A DNA stretch of 64,000 nucleotides from Candidatus Zixiibacteriota bacterium. Its GTDB lineage: Bacteria; Zixibacteria; MSB-5A5; GN15; JAAZOE01. Positions 43,201 through 53,500 of the stretch are shown here, piece by piece. The stretch covers positions 34,660 to 98,659 of the forward strand of contig DAOUTW010000004.1 in the NCBI GenBank assembly GCA_030668485.1, written 5' to 3'. Made by a program: the position numbers and the translations under genes. Every line of letters starts with the position of its first letter. Within the stretch, counting starts at the first letter, position 1. Below the pieces are notes generated by a model. The model was given only the letters and a program-made list of their open reading frames with translations, ran no database searches and was not told where the DNA came from.

Positions 43201-43508
43201 GCCATTACGGTCTGGGGCCGTTGATGGGCAAACGGACCTGGGGCGGTATTGTCGGCATCGGCGGCGGGCGGCCGCTGCTTGATGGCGGCTTCAATACTTT
43301 GCCGGGCGGCACTCAGTACAGCCTTGACAGCGAATGGATAATCGAGAATGTCGGAGTCAAGCCTGACATCGAGATTGATAATTTCCCGGACCGAGTGGCC
43401 AGGGGATTTGACGATCAACTTCTGGAAGCGATCAAATATATGAAGGCCAAACTCAAAGAGGACCCGAAGGAACTCCCGAAACACCCCGGCCCGCCAAAAG
43501 AGCGGTAA
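40203..43508 (+). CDS. Secreted tricorn-like S41 serine protease
   Basis: The protein has 1101 residues, ATG 40203 behind GGAGG. A signal peptide (FVICLMITMLIMGGVLSAEE) starts it. Two beta-propellers of PD40/TolB-like repeats follow (FSPDGKTIAFTG, WSPDGKWIAYFSD, WSPDSRYIVYSK). A very acidic/Lys-rich insert lies at about 545-580. A helical C1-like domain carries Ser765-His766 (LACSHTYVGGGD); a PDZ-type domain follows (EGDYLMAIDGKEI). The C-terminal S41 core has DVRGNGGGFVSQ and a candidate nucleophile Ser990 in EYSVSDGDIFPYYF. The architecture matches archaeal and bacterial tricorn, although that enzyme is cytosolic and this one carries an export signal. It should trim peptides produced by endopeptidases such as the papain-like enzyme encoded next to it. 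Confidence 0.92.
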   Translation: MRQFVICLMITMLIMGGVLSAEEGRLLRFPDVHNDKVTFVYAGDIYIAPRTGGQAVQLTHHNGLELFPKFSPDGKTIAFTGQYDGDQSVYVMPVAGGEPKRLTYHPAMQNTSERMGPENIVMGWHPDGKSVLFRSRKEAPDAWFGRAYLASIDGGLPEALPMYKAGFTSFSPDGKKVAYCPIFRDFRTWKRYKGGMAQDVWTFDLESYEFKKITDWDGTDNMPMWYGDKIYFNSDRTGTLNLYCYDNNTGETRQVTTFDEYDVRWPSLGPDGIAFENGGYVYVLDLPSEKLNKVAVEMISDNLSTRTEYISVSDRVFDFEVAPDGKRGVFSARGEIFTVPSKEGNTRNLTNSTGAHEKDPVWSPDGKWIAYFSDETGEDEIFLISQDGSEKVRLTTDGHCWRRGLQWSPDSKMITFSDKNNKFYYVTIESKSLVTIDESDYGGIFDYSWSPDSRYIVYSKRLENDISTMFVYDVEAKAIHQITPGYAHSYSPVFDPDGKYIYFLSERSFNPILDTYQFEFVNNAIDDLYLILLSADEKSPFAPGSDEVAIKDEKEEEEDSDEHKGDKNDKDKKKDHDNGDKDVKIKIDFDGIYDRQVAIDLPAGNYGGLKAISGAVFYSSRPMRGLRGRIGEGKTVLHKYVLEDKKDNEFASGVGGYLLSADRTKLMVNRSGNYHIIGVSGGKASFEDNQLDLSHLEMKLDRRVENMQMFNEAWRRNRDFFYDENMHGVDWEKMRDRYSVLVPYVAHRFDLTYVISEMVSELACSHTYVGGGDMPRIPGSQVGLLGCDFEIDKKNNLIRIARILKGENWNDNLRSPLREPKIDVREGDYLMAIDGKEITADVNPYMLTENKVDRQITLTVNDKPSMKDAREVTVRPIASEDNLRYFNWVEDKRTYVDSVSDGRIGYIHIPDMMGYGLTRFTRMFYHQMRKPALIIDVRGNGGGFVSQLVIKRLREKLSGVNVSRNSVPRPRPGDAVHAHLLTLINEYSVSDGDIFPYYFRHYGLGPLMGKRTWGGIVGIGGGRPLLDGGFNTLPGGTQYSLDSEWIIENVGVKPDIEIDNFPDRVARGFDDQLLEAIKYMKAKLKEDPKELPKHPGPPKER

Positions 43509-43532
43509 GGATTTCAATAGTAGGTCAAACTC

Positions 43533-43564
43533 AAAAGCCCCAAGGCATCAGCCTTGGGGCTTTT
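43533..43564. terminator. Bidirectional rho-independent terminator
   Basis: A 14-bp perfect stem (AAAAGCCCCAAGGC/GCCTTGGGGCTTTT) with a 4-nt loop lies between the convergent tricorn-like and papain-like genes. Confidence 0.9.
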
Positions 43565-43708
43565 CTTATAGGACAGACCGCATTCCCATAGATGACTGTA
43601 AAGGCGACTGATCATTTAACCAAATAATTGATCCAATCGAATCCCCTCAGTGGACGCCATCTTATTATATCCCATATCCCATTGGAGTACGCAGGGATCG
43701 TTTCGAAA

Positions 43709-46700
43709 TCACGGGCAACATGGCTCCGGCCCGCCTTTGAATACATAGTTAACCAGATAGACGGCATCGGCGACATTGGTCGAAAAATCGCAATTGGCAT
43801 CACCGGCTTCGATAAGATTTGGGGCCGGACCACCGTTGAATATATAATTAATTAGAAAAACGGCGTCCGCAACATTAACATCATCGTCGAAGTTGGCATC
43901 ACCACAAATATACGAGCAAGCATCACCGGCACCATCGGAATTGGAATCAATCTGATCAGGATTCGGCGTTTCCGGGCAATTATCGCAGACATCACCAACA
44001 AGGTCTCCATCGATGTCGGCCTGATCGAGATTTGGTGTCAGCGGACAATTATCGCAGCCGGTATTGATTAGATCACCATCAATATCGCCAAGAAGATACA
44101 CAGCTACTTCACCGTATGAATCGTAAGCATTTACGTCACTCATTGGGGAGCCTGTCACAAGATCACATATTCCATCATTATTAAGATCGAGCCATTCTGC
44201 GACGCAGTGGCCGTAGGTGATATCGTCGCAATCGGTAGCCCCCGTGAACAAGGCCGAGCCGTCAAGACCCGAGAAAACATAGGCACGGCCGATACCCGGG
44301 GCACCGGCAGCGAAATCATTATAGCCGTCACCGTTGATGTCACCCATTCCGGCTACAGTATGTCCAAGAGTGGCATAAGGTATCGTACCATGAACGTCGA
44401 GTATAAGGTCCCCGGTCAACCCTGAAAATACGCATACCCGTCCGCCGTATTCAGCCACGAAATTGCTTCTCCGGGCCCCAATCAGGATATCATTATATCC
44501 ATCATGGTCAATATCCCCGACATGTGAGGCGGAAAATCCCAAAAAGCCGTCTTCCATCTCACCATCGATAACATATATAGGTGTGTGATCTGCTCCGGAA
44601 TAGATAATCGCCTGCCCCCTAAAATCGGTGCCATACCCACCAACAAGATAATCAGGGTTGTCATCGTTGTTAATATCTCCGACGGCCGCAACGCAGAGAC
44701 CGACACGATCGTCTTGTCCCCCATCATGTACATGAATTAGGCTCCCGGTGGCCCCTGAAAACACATAGGCCCGACCACACGATGTGTCAGGATAATTAGA
44801 TAGCGGGGCTCCGACCAACAAATCGGCGGCGCCATCGCCATCGAGATCATTTATAAAATCAACCGGATATCCGAAATAATCGCCGACTAACCCGGCAGTA
44901 AGAGTATAGAGCAACGAATCGCCCTTCACAGAATAGACATACACGATACCGGGGCTGTTGTTATCCATATGATTTGATGGCGTACCGACCGCTAAATCTC
45001 CGACACCATCAAAATCAAGATCATATCCGGCGGCCAACTCATAGCCGAACCAACCATTTGGATCCGGGCCAAGTATTGTATTTAGAAGCGAACCATCCTT
45101 CCCGGAGTGCAAATAGACGGCTATCGGCGGCCCGCCATAAGAACTATTTTTCCTGCTTACGGCGATGTCATTAATACCGTCATTGTTTACATCACCGGCA
45201 CCTTTGACTTTAAGACCGAGATAGGTTGATTGCTCTTCACCCACCAATTTATATATGGGATCAAGGCAGTCACACGAATCTCCGAATCCATTCCCATCAG
45301 AATCCAACTGATCCGGATTGAACGCATCGGGACAATTATCCAAATCGGCGCAAAAACCGTCCTGATCTATGTCATTGAAAAAGTCATTGGGACATGGGTC
45401 GCAAATATCGCCTTGAAAATCGCTGTCAGCATCGATTTGATCCGGATTATATATCTCGGGACAATTATCGTTCGCGTCATTAAATCCATCTTCATCGCTG
45501 TCGAACCTTGTCAGCCCTTTAATGCAGAAATTGGCAGTACTATCTTCATCGTATATATCGCGCCAGGTGCCGGTGAAATAGTAACTCTGTTCCGGCTGGG
45601 ACGTCGACGGCACCAGAGTACGGTACTTCGCTCCCAAAAGAATAGGAACCTCTGAAGTTCGGTCATAAGGTTGTCCGCCGGCAGAAAGATCAAGATAAAG
45701 ATAGAAATCATCTCCAGAAGTTAAATCGATTTCATCTACCAGATCAATAGTATGAAAACCTGAATGACTCAAAAAGCCGCTTATCTCAGTAAGGATGTCG
45801 AGGAGTTCTCCATTTTCAAAACGGTCGTAGACTCGTACCGTAAAAGTAACGCTATCCGCCGCGGTGAAAAAACTCACTGCCACCAGCTTTTCGCTCCTCT
45901 CCGAGGAGAAGGCATTGAAAATTTGACTACAGTCGGTTTTGGTATCTCTCCAGCCATGATAATCATGATAATAAAATTCATCATACGTCAGCCTCTCGAC
46001 ATTGATGAATGAAACCGCGCCCATTTCGGGATGTTTGGCACAATGCTTATCATTGTACGATACCCAGAAGTAACCATCTAATCCCCACACAGTACCCCAA
46101 CTGTTTTTGCACAGCCAGGCCCCATCCCAGGGCGACTGAGTTTGCTTATCATCATCCCATCCGATAATGGCTACAGCATGATCCGGGTCTCCATAGTTAT
46201 TGGGGTGTTGATAAAAAGTGTAATTCTCATTATCCCAGCAACTCTCATCCTGGGATCGCATACAGGTTCCCACGGCGCCATAAGTCATTATTGCAGTTTT
46301 TACTTCGTCAATAGTGGCCAAATCCTCTCCGGCAGTACGCCACTCGATATCTCTTACATAATATCGATGAAAATCACTCCTCCATCGATCAGGTGCTTCA
46401 TCGAATGATTGTCCGTCCAAATCTCGAACAGCTCCTTCTCCTCGCGCCAGGTAAGCAGCCGTCACGCGGTAGTCTCCTCCCTGATGCAACGTCAGTCCAT
46501 AACCGGTTGGCGGATCCATATCATCATTGTTGAACTGATTGAAGCCATTCCACCAGTCGAGGTGGTACTCAGCCAGGTTCGGCTCCCCCTGCTCCGATGC
46601 GGCAACCCAGTTTCCATTGATTATCAGGTTGCTTTCGATCGAAGCCATCGCACCGTGTGTCCAGCATGTACCCCCTAATTGTTCCTTGATGGACGTAACA

Positions 46701-46810
46701 AAATTCTCGCCCCCGACATCGCGCAGGTCAAATTGAACTGGAAGTTCAGCAAAGACCATACTTGGAAAGATCACAATAAATAAGATTGTGAGGATAATTT
46801 GGCGTATCAT
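43709..46810 (-). CDS. Secreted papain-like (C1) peptidase with TSP3, FG-GAP repeats and dockerin
   Basis: The protein has 1033 residues; ATG 46810 follows GGGAGGGG, better than the ATG at 46828. The signal peptide is [20 protein letters not shown]. The C1 domain has the oxyanion Gln44, Cys49 ([15 protein letters not shown]), His211 ([15 protein letters not shown]) and Asn236 ([11 protein letters not shown]). There is no obvious long propeptide; mature-like sequence starts soon after the signal. A lectin-like beta domain follows at about 265-420, then thrombospondin-3 repeats, integrin-like FG-GAP repeats at about 530-880 ([15 protein letters not shown] type), a second TSP3 block, and two dockerin-like loops ending GGPEPCCP. 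It should be an extracellular protease held in a larger surface structure by calcium-dependent modules. Confidence 0.9.
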   Translation of the reverse strand: MIRQIILTILFIVIFPSMVFAELPVQFDLRDVGGENFVTSIKEQLGGTCWTHGAMASIESNLIINGNWVAASEQGEPNLAEYHLDWWNGFNQFNNDDMDPPTGYGLTLHQGGDYRVTAAYLARGEGAVRDLDGQSFDEAPDRWRSDFHRYYVRDIEWRTAGEDLATIDEVKTAIMTYGAVGTCMRSQDESCWDNENYTFYQHPNNYGDPDHAVAIIGWDDDKQTQSPWDGAWLCKNSWGTVWGLDGYFWVSYNDKHCAKHPEMGAVSFINVERLTYDEFYYHDYHGWRDTKTDCSQIFNAFSSERSEKLVAVSFFTAADSVTFTVRVYDRFENGELLDILTEISGFLSHSGFHTIDLVDEIDLTSGDDFYLYLDLSAGGQPYDRTSEVPILLGAKYRTLVPSTSQPEQSYYFTGTWRDIYDEDSTANFCIKGLTRFDSDEDGFNDANDNCPEIYNPDQIDADSDFQGDICDPCPNDFFNDIDQDGFCADLDNCPDAFNPDQLDSDGNGFGDSCDCLDPIYKLVGEEQSTYLGLKVKGAGDVNNDGINDIAVSRKNSSYGGPPIAVYLHSGKDGSLLNTILGPDPNGWFGYELAAGYDLDFDGVGDLAVGTPSNHMDNNSPGIVYVYSVKGDSLLYTLTAGLVGDYFGYPVDFINDLDGDGAADLLVGAPLSNYPDTSCGRAYVFSGATGSLIHVHDGGQDDRVGLCVAAVGDINNDDNPDYLVGGYGTDFRGQAIIYSGADHTPIYVIDGEMEDGFLGFSASHVGDIDHDGYNDILIGARRSNFVAEYGGRVCVFSGLTGDLILDVHGTIPYATLGHTVAGMGDINGDGYNDFAAGAPGIGRAYVFSGLDGSALFTGATDCDDITYGHCVAEWLDLNNDGICDLVTGSPMSDVNAYDSYGEVAVYLLGDIDGDLINTGCDNCPLTPNLDQADIDGDLVGDVCDNCPETPNPDQIDSNSDGAGDACSYICGDANFDDDVNVADAVFLINYIFNGGPAPNLIEAGDANCDFSTNVADAVYLVNYVFKGGPEPCCP

Positions 46811-46895
46811 TTTGACCCCTCCCGTCATTTAACGCCATAACTAGTGTGATTCCAATATCCTGGAACCGTAGCGGATAATAATGTAATGTATTACT

Positions 46896-46923
46896 AATAT
46901 ATAATATTCCGCCGATAATGCAA
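46896..46923 (-). promoter_or_regulatory. Sigma-70-like promoter of the papain-like gene
   Basis: On the minus strand TTGCAT (46918-46923), 16-bp spacer and TATATT (46896-46901), about 86 bp before the start codon. The spacing and -10 equal those of the sensor-kinase promoter at 35262. Confidence 0.5.
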
Positions 46924-47149
46924 GACAATATTGTGTACCAGATGATACATTTTCAAGGAGAATGCATAGAATGAACCATACAGGAAAGATTCTAAAATCG
47001 GGGCCTGCTTGTATCGATAGATATGTTATGAAATGCCTTCAGCCTTTTAACCAACCCAAAGTGACTCTTAGATTATACACAAGTTGAATAATGCAGGGCA
47101 TTTTCATGTCTGTGAAAATTTTTTGGATGTCACAAAGAAGGCAATAGGA

Positions 47150-47180
47150 AACGCCCTGCCATAATGAATAACAGGGCGTT
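47150..47180 (-). terminator. Hairpin after the second tricorn-like gene
   Basis: A 9-bp stem (AACGCCCTG/CAGGGCGTT) with a 13-nt loop, 24 bp past the stop on the minus strand. The following T-run is weak (GTTTCCTATT), so termination may be partial. Confidence 0.45.
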
Positions 47181-47203
47181 AAATTCATATCGATGATCAA
47201 AAA

Positions 47204-50200
47204 CTACGGCAATTCCTTCATCAATTCCTCAACCGCACGCACCAGTTGTGGGTCGCGGCCGTTGATGAAATCATCCGGCAGGTTTTCGACGAAAATATCG
47301 GGCTGGCGGCGGATAAGGTCGGTATCCTCCATCTCGGTCGTATAGGCGCCCCATGACGGCCGCCGGATACGAGTACCGTCGATCAAAGTATATGATCCGG
47401 TGCCGATCACCGCACCTGCCGTCGGTTCCCCGACAATCTTGCCCAATTTCAGCTTCCGAAATCCCTCGGCGAATATCTCGGAGTTTGAGGCAGAATAGTT
47501 ATTGATAAGAAGCGTCATCGGTTTCTCCAATGCCTCGGATCGCATCTTGTTTTCCGATGTTACCGGGAAATTTCGGAAGTTGCGGAGGAAATAGGGAGTT
47601 TTGACCAGGATGCCGAGCAGATGAACGGCAATGTTTCCGCCGCCGTTATTACGGACGTCAATAACAAGCCCCTCCTTCGCCTCGGCAATCGAAACCAACT
47701 CCTCTTTGAATTTCTCCAGCCGGCTGCCGGACATGGCCCGGATATGAATATAGGCCAGTCGTCCACCTGAAAGCGAATCTACCATATGCCGCCGGCCCTC
47801 GACCCAATCGTTGTATGCCAGCGATCGTAATGCTCCCGAAGAAATCGGCTTCAGAGTGAAGTCCTGGCCCTCTTTGCCGGGCCGATCACTGATATTGAGC
47901 GTCAAACGATGATCAATAACACCTGACAATAAGTCAAAGAAATTGGTTTCACGTGTCAATGCCTGACCGTTCACGGCGAAAATGATCTGTCCGGCCTTTA
48001 TACCGGCCAGATCTGCGGGCGATTCCGGGATGATATCAGCGATCAGGAAATTGCCAGTGCGGTCGAGTTGTTGGTAGTCGAGAATAATTCCGGTTTCGCC
48101 GGTGGTAACATTGGCGTCCGGCCCCGGTTCGCGGGAATAGATGTTGAGGTGCGAAGCACGCAGTTCGCCCATCAATTCCTTGATTAGATTTCTGAATTCC
48201 GGCTCGGTGCGAATATGATCCACTGCCGGAGCATATTTGTCGTGTGCTGCCGACCAGTCGGCCTCATGGAAGGTGCCGTCATAGAAATAGCTATTGAGCA
48301 CCTGCCAGGCTTCATTATATTTCTGTCGATTCAACTCCCTGGCATCGATATCAAGTGTGGCTTTGAATGACAAAGGCTTTTCTTTTTGATCGGAAACTTC
48401 GACCCGCTTGATGGTACCGTCCTCGAGATACAGAATCGCCTTGGAATCGCCCGTGACGGCCAACATCCGCTTGCCCTTGCTACTATGGGTCAATTGTTTC
48501 AAATCGGGATCGTCTTTGGTGTTGACCGACCAGATTTCAGGCTTGCCGAGGATCGAAGCGATGAAAATATATTTCTCCCCATCAGGCGTTAAAACCGGAT
48601 ATTCGCTGGATGAATTGAGGTTGTATGCCTTGGTGCGGCGTTTGTCGATCCGTTCAAAATCGATGACGACTTCGATCGTGTCCTTGTCGACCTCGTCGCC
48701 TTCCTTCTTTTCGTCACCAGCTTCCTTTTCCGGTTGATCTATGAATAGGCTATCAATGGCAGCCTCGACAAATTCATCCGGCTTATGCGCCAATTCAATT
48801 TTATAGGTCTCATGGCGATTATGCAGGGCGGAACTGAAATAAACGATTTTCCCGTCGCTTGAAAAACGAGGACGGTAATTCCATCCTGCAAACTGCGAGA
48901 TATTATGGGTTTCACCATCGAGCGAGGCAACATAGATATCGGTTTCATAGGTCGGTCCGGCCATGGTGAAAACCAGCCATTTGGAATCGGGCGACCAGTT
49001 GAATTCACAGGTCGGCTCAATCCCCAGGTCGAAAAACATGCCGGTGATCCATTCGGATTCGTCACCGTTCTCAAGATCGACACGGATTATTTTATCCAAC
49101 CCTCGATAGAAGACGAGGTATTTACCGTCCGGGGAGATCAACGGCTTGACATCGTTTTCCGCGGTCTCGGTGATCCGCATCTCTTCGCCGGTCATAACGT
49201 CGGCGGAATAGACGTCATAATTTTCGTTGCGGTCAGAGCAGTAATAAACGGTTTTGGAATCGCTGCTCCAAATCGGCCAGCGTTCTCGCGAGGCGGTGAA
49301 AGTGATCCTCCGGCCCTCTTTCGGCTCTTCCGCCGGTATAACAAACAGTTCGCCGTGAATAATCGCGGCGATTTTCTTCTCATCAGGCGAGAAAGTATAC
49401 CAGGCAACGTCGCCATTGAATGTTTTTTCCTTGAACAGGTTGGAACGCTCGTCGGTACGTATCTCGATCGGAACCCGGCGCGGTTCACCGCCGGCAGGAT
49501 CAAGAATCCAGATTCCGAAATTCTGCTCGAACACCAGCATGGCGCCCAGGGGATTGGAATTCATCCATTGAACGCCGTCGCCGGAAAAGTTTGTCATTTG
49601 CTCCGGCTCACCGCCGGTGATCGGAATTTTCCATATCTGTGCCCACTCACCGCGGCAGGAGACAAAATAAATTTCACCGCGCGCTTCATTCAAGACCGGC
49701 CAGGCGTCGTGACCGATAAAATCGGTCAGGCGCTTTATCGTAAAAACTTCTTTTGATCTATCCTGCAGGAATATCTCGGTATTGCGCGAGGCCTGAAGAT
49801 CGCGGCGCCACCAGCGGCTGGCCGCGGAGCCGTTATTGAAAAGAAGGTATCTGCCGTCGGATGATATCCGGCCGTTGAACTCCTGCTCATACCTGTATCC
49901 GGTCAATTCGACCGGGGTTCCGCCGTCCAGAGAGACCTTGTAAATATCACGATAACCACCCCGGCTGGAGGTAAAGACAACGCTGTCACCTTTGGGGAAC
50001 CAACCCGATCCAAGATCGAAACCGGAATGATACGTCAGCCGTCGGGCCTGCCCACCCTCGGCCGGAATTACGTAGAGGTCATAATTATTGTATCGCCTGG
50101 ATGAAAAGAGAATCATGCTCCCGTCGGGCGAATAATGGGGCATGATATCCTCGGTCTCATGAACTGTCAATCGCCGGGCCTCACCCCCGGCCGACGGGAC

Positions 50201-50356
50201 GGTCCAGATATCACCCATATAAGTAAAAGCGATGGTGGCGCCATCGGGCGAGAGGGCCGGATAGCGGGCATAGAGAACTTCATCGGCGGAAACATTCAAT
50301 GCCGACATCGATAATAAAATAAGGCAAATCCCGAAAATGCGTGCAAGTTTTGGCAA
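47204..50356 (-). CDS. Secreted S41 protease with TolB-like propeller and PDZ domains
   Basis: The preferred start is TTG 50356, seven bases after CAGGGAG, giving a good signal peptide (LPKLARIFGICLILLSMSAL) and 1050 residues. A TTG at 50377 in frame is the alternative. The two propeller halves have PD40 motifs (LSPDGATIAFTY, YSPDGSMILFSS, ISPDGKYLVFYR). A Lys/Glu-rich insert follows at about 540. The catalytic region has RASHLNIYSREPG, a PDZ domain (SPADLAGIKAGQIIFAVNGQ), DVRNNGGGNIAV and the nucleophile motif NNYSASNSEIFAEGF. This is closer to C-terminal-processing S41 peptidases in its Ser motif than the neighbour at 40.2 kb, so the two are diverged paralogues. Expected in the periplasm or outside. 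Confidence 0.9.
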   Translation of the reverse strand: MPKLARIFGICLILLSMSALNVSADEVLYARYPALSPDGATIAFTYMGDIWTVPSAGGEARRLTVHETEDIMPHYSPDGSMILFSSRRYNNYDLYVIPAEGGQARRLTYHSGFDLGSGWFPKGDSVVFTSSRGGYRDIYKVSLDGGTPVELTGYRYEQEFNGRISSDGRYLLFNNGSAASRWWRRDLQASRNTEIFLQDRSKEVFTIKRLTDFIGHDAWPVLNEARGEIYFVSCRGEWAQIWKIPITGGEPEQMTNFSGDGVQWMNSNPLGAMLVFEQNFGIWILDPAGGEPRRVPIEIRTDERSNLFKEKTFNGDVAWYTFSPDEKKIAAIIHGELFVIPAEEPKEGRRITFTASRERWPIWSSDSKTVYYCSDRNENYDVYSADVMTGEEMRITETAENDVKPLISPDGKYLVFYRGLDKIIRVDLENGDESEWITGMFFDLGIEPTCEFNWSPDSKWLVFTMAGPTYETDIYVASLDGETHNISQFAGWNYRPRFSSDGKIVYFSSALHNRHETYKIELAHKPDEFVEAAIDSLFIDQPEKEAGDEKKEGDEVDKDTIEVVIDFERIDKRRTKAYNLNSSSEYPVLTPDGEKYIFIASILGKPEIWSVNTKDDPDLKQLTHSSKGKRMLAVTGDSKAILYLEDGTIKRVEVSDQKEKPLSFKATLDIDARELNRQKYNEAWQVLNSYFYDGTFHEADWSAAHDKYAPAVDHIRTEPEFRNLIKELMGELRASHLNIYSREPGPDANVTTGETGIILDYQQLDRTGNFLIADIIPESPADLAGIKAGQIIFAVNGQALTRETNFFDLLSGVIDHRLTLNISDRPGKEGQDFTLKPISSGALRSLAYNDWVEGRRHMVDSLSGGRLAYIHIRAMSGSRLEKFKEELVSIAEAKEGLVIDVRNNGGGNIAVHLLGILVKTPYFLRNFRNFPVTSENKMRSEALEKPMTLLINNYSASNSEIFAEGFRKLKLGKIVGEPTAGAVIGTGSYTLIDGTRIRRPSWGAYTTEMEDTDLIRRQPDIFVENLPDDFINGRDPQLVRAVEELMKELP

Positions 50357-50491
50357 AGTGTTTACTCCCTGGAACAATGGTGAAATATCAGTATCCTAAA
50401 TTAAGCAGAATCGAAAAGAAGTCAACCGCTGCACAGAAGTTTTCAATTGCCTGAAGCTCCAGTATCCGGTGCGGCGTATGCGACATTTTAA

Positions 50492-50520
50492 TTGCAAAAA
50501 CGATAGATCTTATCTAAAAT
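50492..50520 (+). promoter_or_regulatory. Possible promoter of the hybrid kinase
   Basis: TTGCAA (50492-50497), 17-bp spacer, TAAAAT (50515-50520). Transcription would start about 13 bp before the ATG, close to the binding site GAGGAGAG, so the 5' leader would be very short. Confidence 0.4.
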
Positions 50521-50539
50521 TATCCTGAGGAGAGAGAAT

Positions 50540-53500
50540 ATGGAAGAATATGTCTGGGTATCCAAGCTCGCCGATCATTCCGTATTTACCGGTAGCGCTC
50601 ATCCGGTATTGAATCGCCTGGCGGCAGAATATGATGTCAGGGTGACGATTGCCGGTCCCAAAGACACTTCTCTTGACGATTATCTACGGGCAATCTACGA
50701 TGCGATTGAGCGGCGGGTGGCAGGTATTATGGTTATCGGTTGGGGCGACCAGGAAGTAATTCCCGCCATAGATGCCGCGATCGAGCAGGGTATTCCGGTG
50801 GTAACGGTCGACAGCGATGTGCCCAATTCAAAACGGCTGGCTCATATCGGGACCGACTGGTTTCGTATGGGCGGAGCGATGGCCGACGATCTGGCGACTC
50901 GAATCGGAGGCCGGGGCAAGGTTTTGATGATTGGAATGACCGATTTGGCCAATAGTCAGACCGGTTTTCGGGGATTTCAGGACCGGATGGCTGCTTACTC
51001 CAATATGGAACTACTCGGACCGGAGAATGATCTGGATGTCGGATATGACCGGGCGCAGAAGATAGTTGAAGAATATCTCAAGCGATACCCCGATCTGGTC
51101 GGTGTGGCCGGTTTCGATGGAAACAGCGGCCCCGGCGCAGCAGCAGCAGTCGATTCCGCCGGAAAATCAGGCGAAATTAAAATCGTGTGCGTCGATGACG
51201 AATCGAATCAACTGGAGTATTTAAAATCCGGGACCATTAATTCTATATTTGCCCAGAAACGCCACGCCTTCACCAATCTCGCTTTCCAAATGCTATACTC
51301 ATATAATCATGGATCTGCCGCCACCGGTTACCGTCCCGGAGCGATCAATATCCCCGGTAATATCGATACCGGTTATGTCCTTGTGACTACCAAAAATATC
51401 GAATCTTTTCGGGCGGAATTCAGCCATGAGGAAGCCAGCAGAAGACACGATCTCTCTCAACGGCTGGCATTGGTTTCAAGTGTGGTGGAAAACAGCGCCG
51501 AAATCGCTCTCGCCTCCGATAGCGAAGGGCGGCTTGTCTATGCCAACCAGTCGGCCCTGAAACTCTTCGGCCTCAATGAAAGCAGATTGGTTGAATCGTC
51601 GATCGAGTCATTGTTCAACCTCGATGATCGTCAGAAGGAGTTGCTGTCCGAGTGTGCCGTCGACGGCAGAACGGTCAGGTTCGAGGCTATTGCCAGTCTT
51701 GATAATGATTCTGCGGTACCCTACCAGGTCAGTGTCTCGCCTCTTTATGCGGGGGAGTTGGTGCGGGGTCTGGTGGTCATCGCTACCGATGTCTCCAGCC
51801 TCAAACAGGTCAAGCATGCGCTTCGAGAAAGTGAGGAAAAATATAGCCATCTTTTCAATAACCTCAGCGATGCGATCTTCGTGCATGACCTGAGGGGCAA
51901 TATTATCGACATCAATAAGAAGGCGCTTGATATTTTCGGGTATTCCCGTAGCGAGATAATGGATATGAACATTGCCCAAATGCATCCGAAAGAGGAATTA
52001 GAGAATTCCCAAAAGGCCTTTGAGCAAATATCAAAAAAAGGTTTTGTCAATTTCGAAGTCAGATTTCTTAAAAAAAATGGCGATATTTTTCTGGCTGAGG
52101 TTTCGTCAACTCTCCTTAATATTGGCGATAATCGAATCGTCCAGGGAGTGGTCCGCGACATTACCGACCGCAAGGAATCTGAAAAGCTGATGAGCTTGTT
52201 GTCTTCGGTTGTCAAACAGAGCACCGAGGGTATTGCGGTCGTTGACCTGGATGGAAATCTGCAGTTTACCAACGATGCCTTTGCCGATATGCACGGCTAT
52301 AGCGCCGATGACTTGATCGGCCGTCACCTTTCCGTTTTCCATACAGCGGAACAACTGCCGTCGGTTGATGAGGCAAACAGGCAGATTATCGAGACAGGAA
52401 AATTCACCGGTGAAATAGGTCATAAGCGCCGCGACGGGTCGGTATTCCCATCATTCATGAGCAATTTTCTTCTGCGCGATGCTAACGGTAATCCGACCGG
52501 AATAATCGGTAATATGCGGGATATTACCCGACGTAAAGAGACCGAGGCAGCGCTACGTGACAGTGAAGAAAGATATCGCACCTTTGTTCAGAATTTCCAG
52601 GGTATAGCCTTTCGCGGGAAGCTGGATTTTTCACCAATTTTCTTACATGGTGCAGTTGAGAAGGTTACCGGCTATACGGAAGCCGAGTTCATCGCCGGGA
52701 ATCTTCATTGGGACCAGATTGTCCACCCCCAGGATTTCGAGAAAATGTCTGACATTGTTAAACAGATCAACATCACCCCCGGATATTTCACTGAGCAGGA
52801 ATACAGGATTATTAGGAAGAGCGGCGAGGTCGGATGGGTTCATATGTCAATTCAGAACATATGCGATGAGTTCGGAAAACCATCCCGCGTACAGGGAGCA
52901 ATATACGATATAACCGGGCGTAAAGAGGCCGATGAAGCATTGCGTGAAAGCGAAGAAAGATTCCGGATATTTTTCCAGACCAACCCCGATGTGATGACGG
53001 TCAGTGATCTTTCAACCGGGAGAATAATCGATGTCAATGAGAGTTTTGTCGAAACTTCCGGGTACAGCAGAGAAGAGATAATCGGGGCCTCGTCAAAGGA
53101 TCTGGATATGTGGAGCGATCCATCAGTTCGGTCTGCAATAGTCGATAAGCTTAAGAAACATGGTACCGTAAGAAACATTGAGACCAGATTCAAAATTAAA
53201 AATGGTGAATTGCGCACTTGCCTGGTAACCGGAAATATAATTTTACTGCGCGAAAAATCGTATATGTTCACGGTTGTGAGGGATATTGAAGGTTTAAGAC
53301 AAGCGCAACTGGCATTACGCGAAAGTGAGGAACGATTCCGCACGATTTTTGAAGCGGCGCAGGATGCCATCTTTATCAAAGACCGCGACCTGAAATATCT
53401 GGCAGTCAATCCCAGTCTGGCCCGTCTTTTCGGGATGACTCCCGAGCAGTTTGTCGGCAAAACATTCGAAGAATTAGTCGACCTGGAGAATGCCGAATAT

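Larger units (their letters stand above)
46811..47203. other. Intergenic region upstream of the papain-like gene
   Basis: This 393-bp gap holds a minus-strand promoter (46896-46923) and a hairpin (47150-47180). Nothing else was recognised; base composition is AT-rich. Confidence 0.5.
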
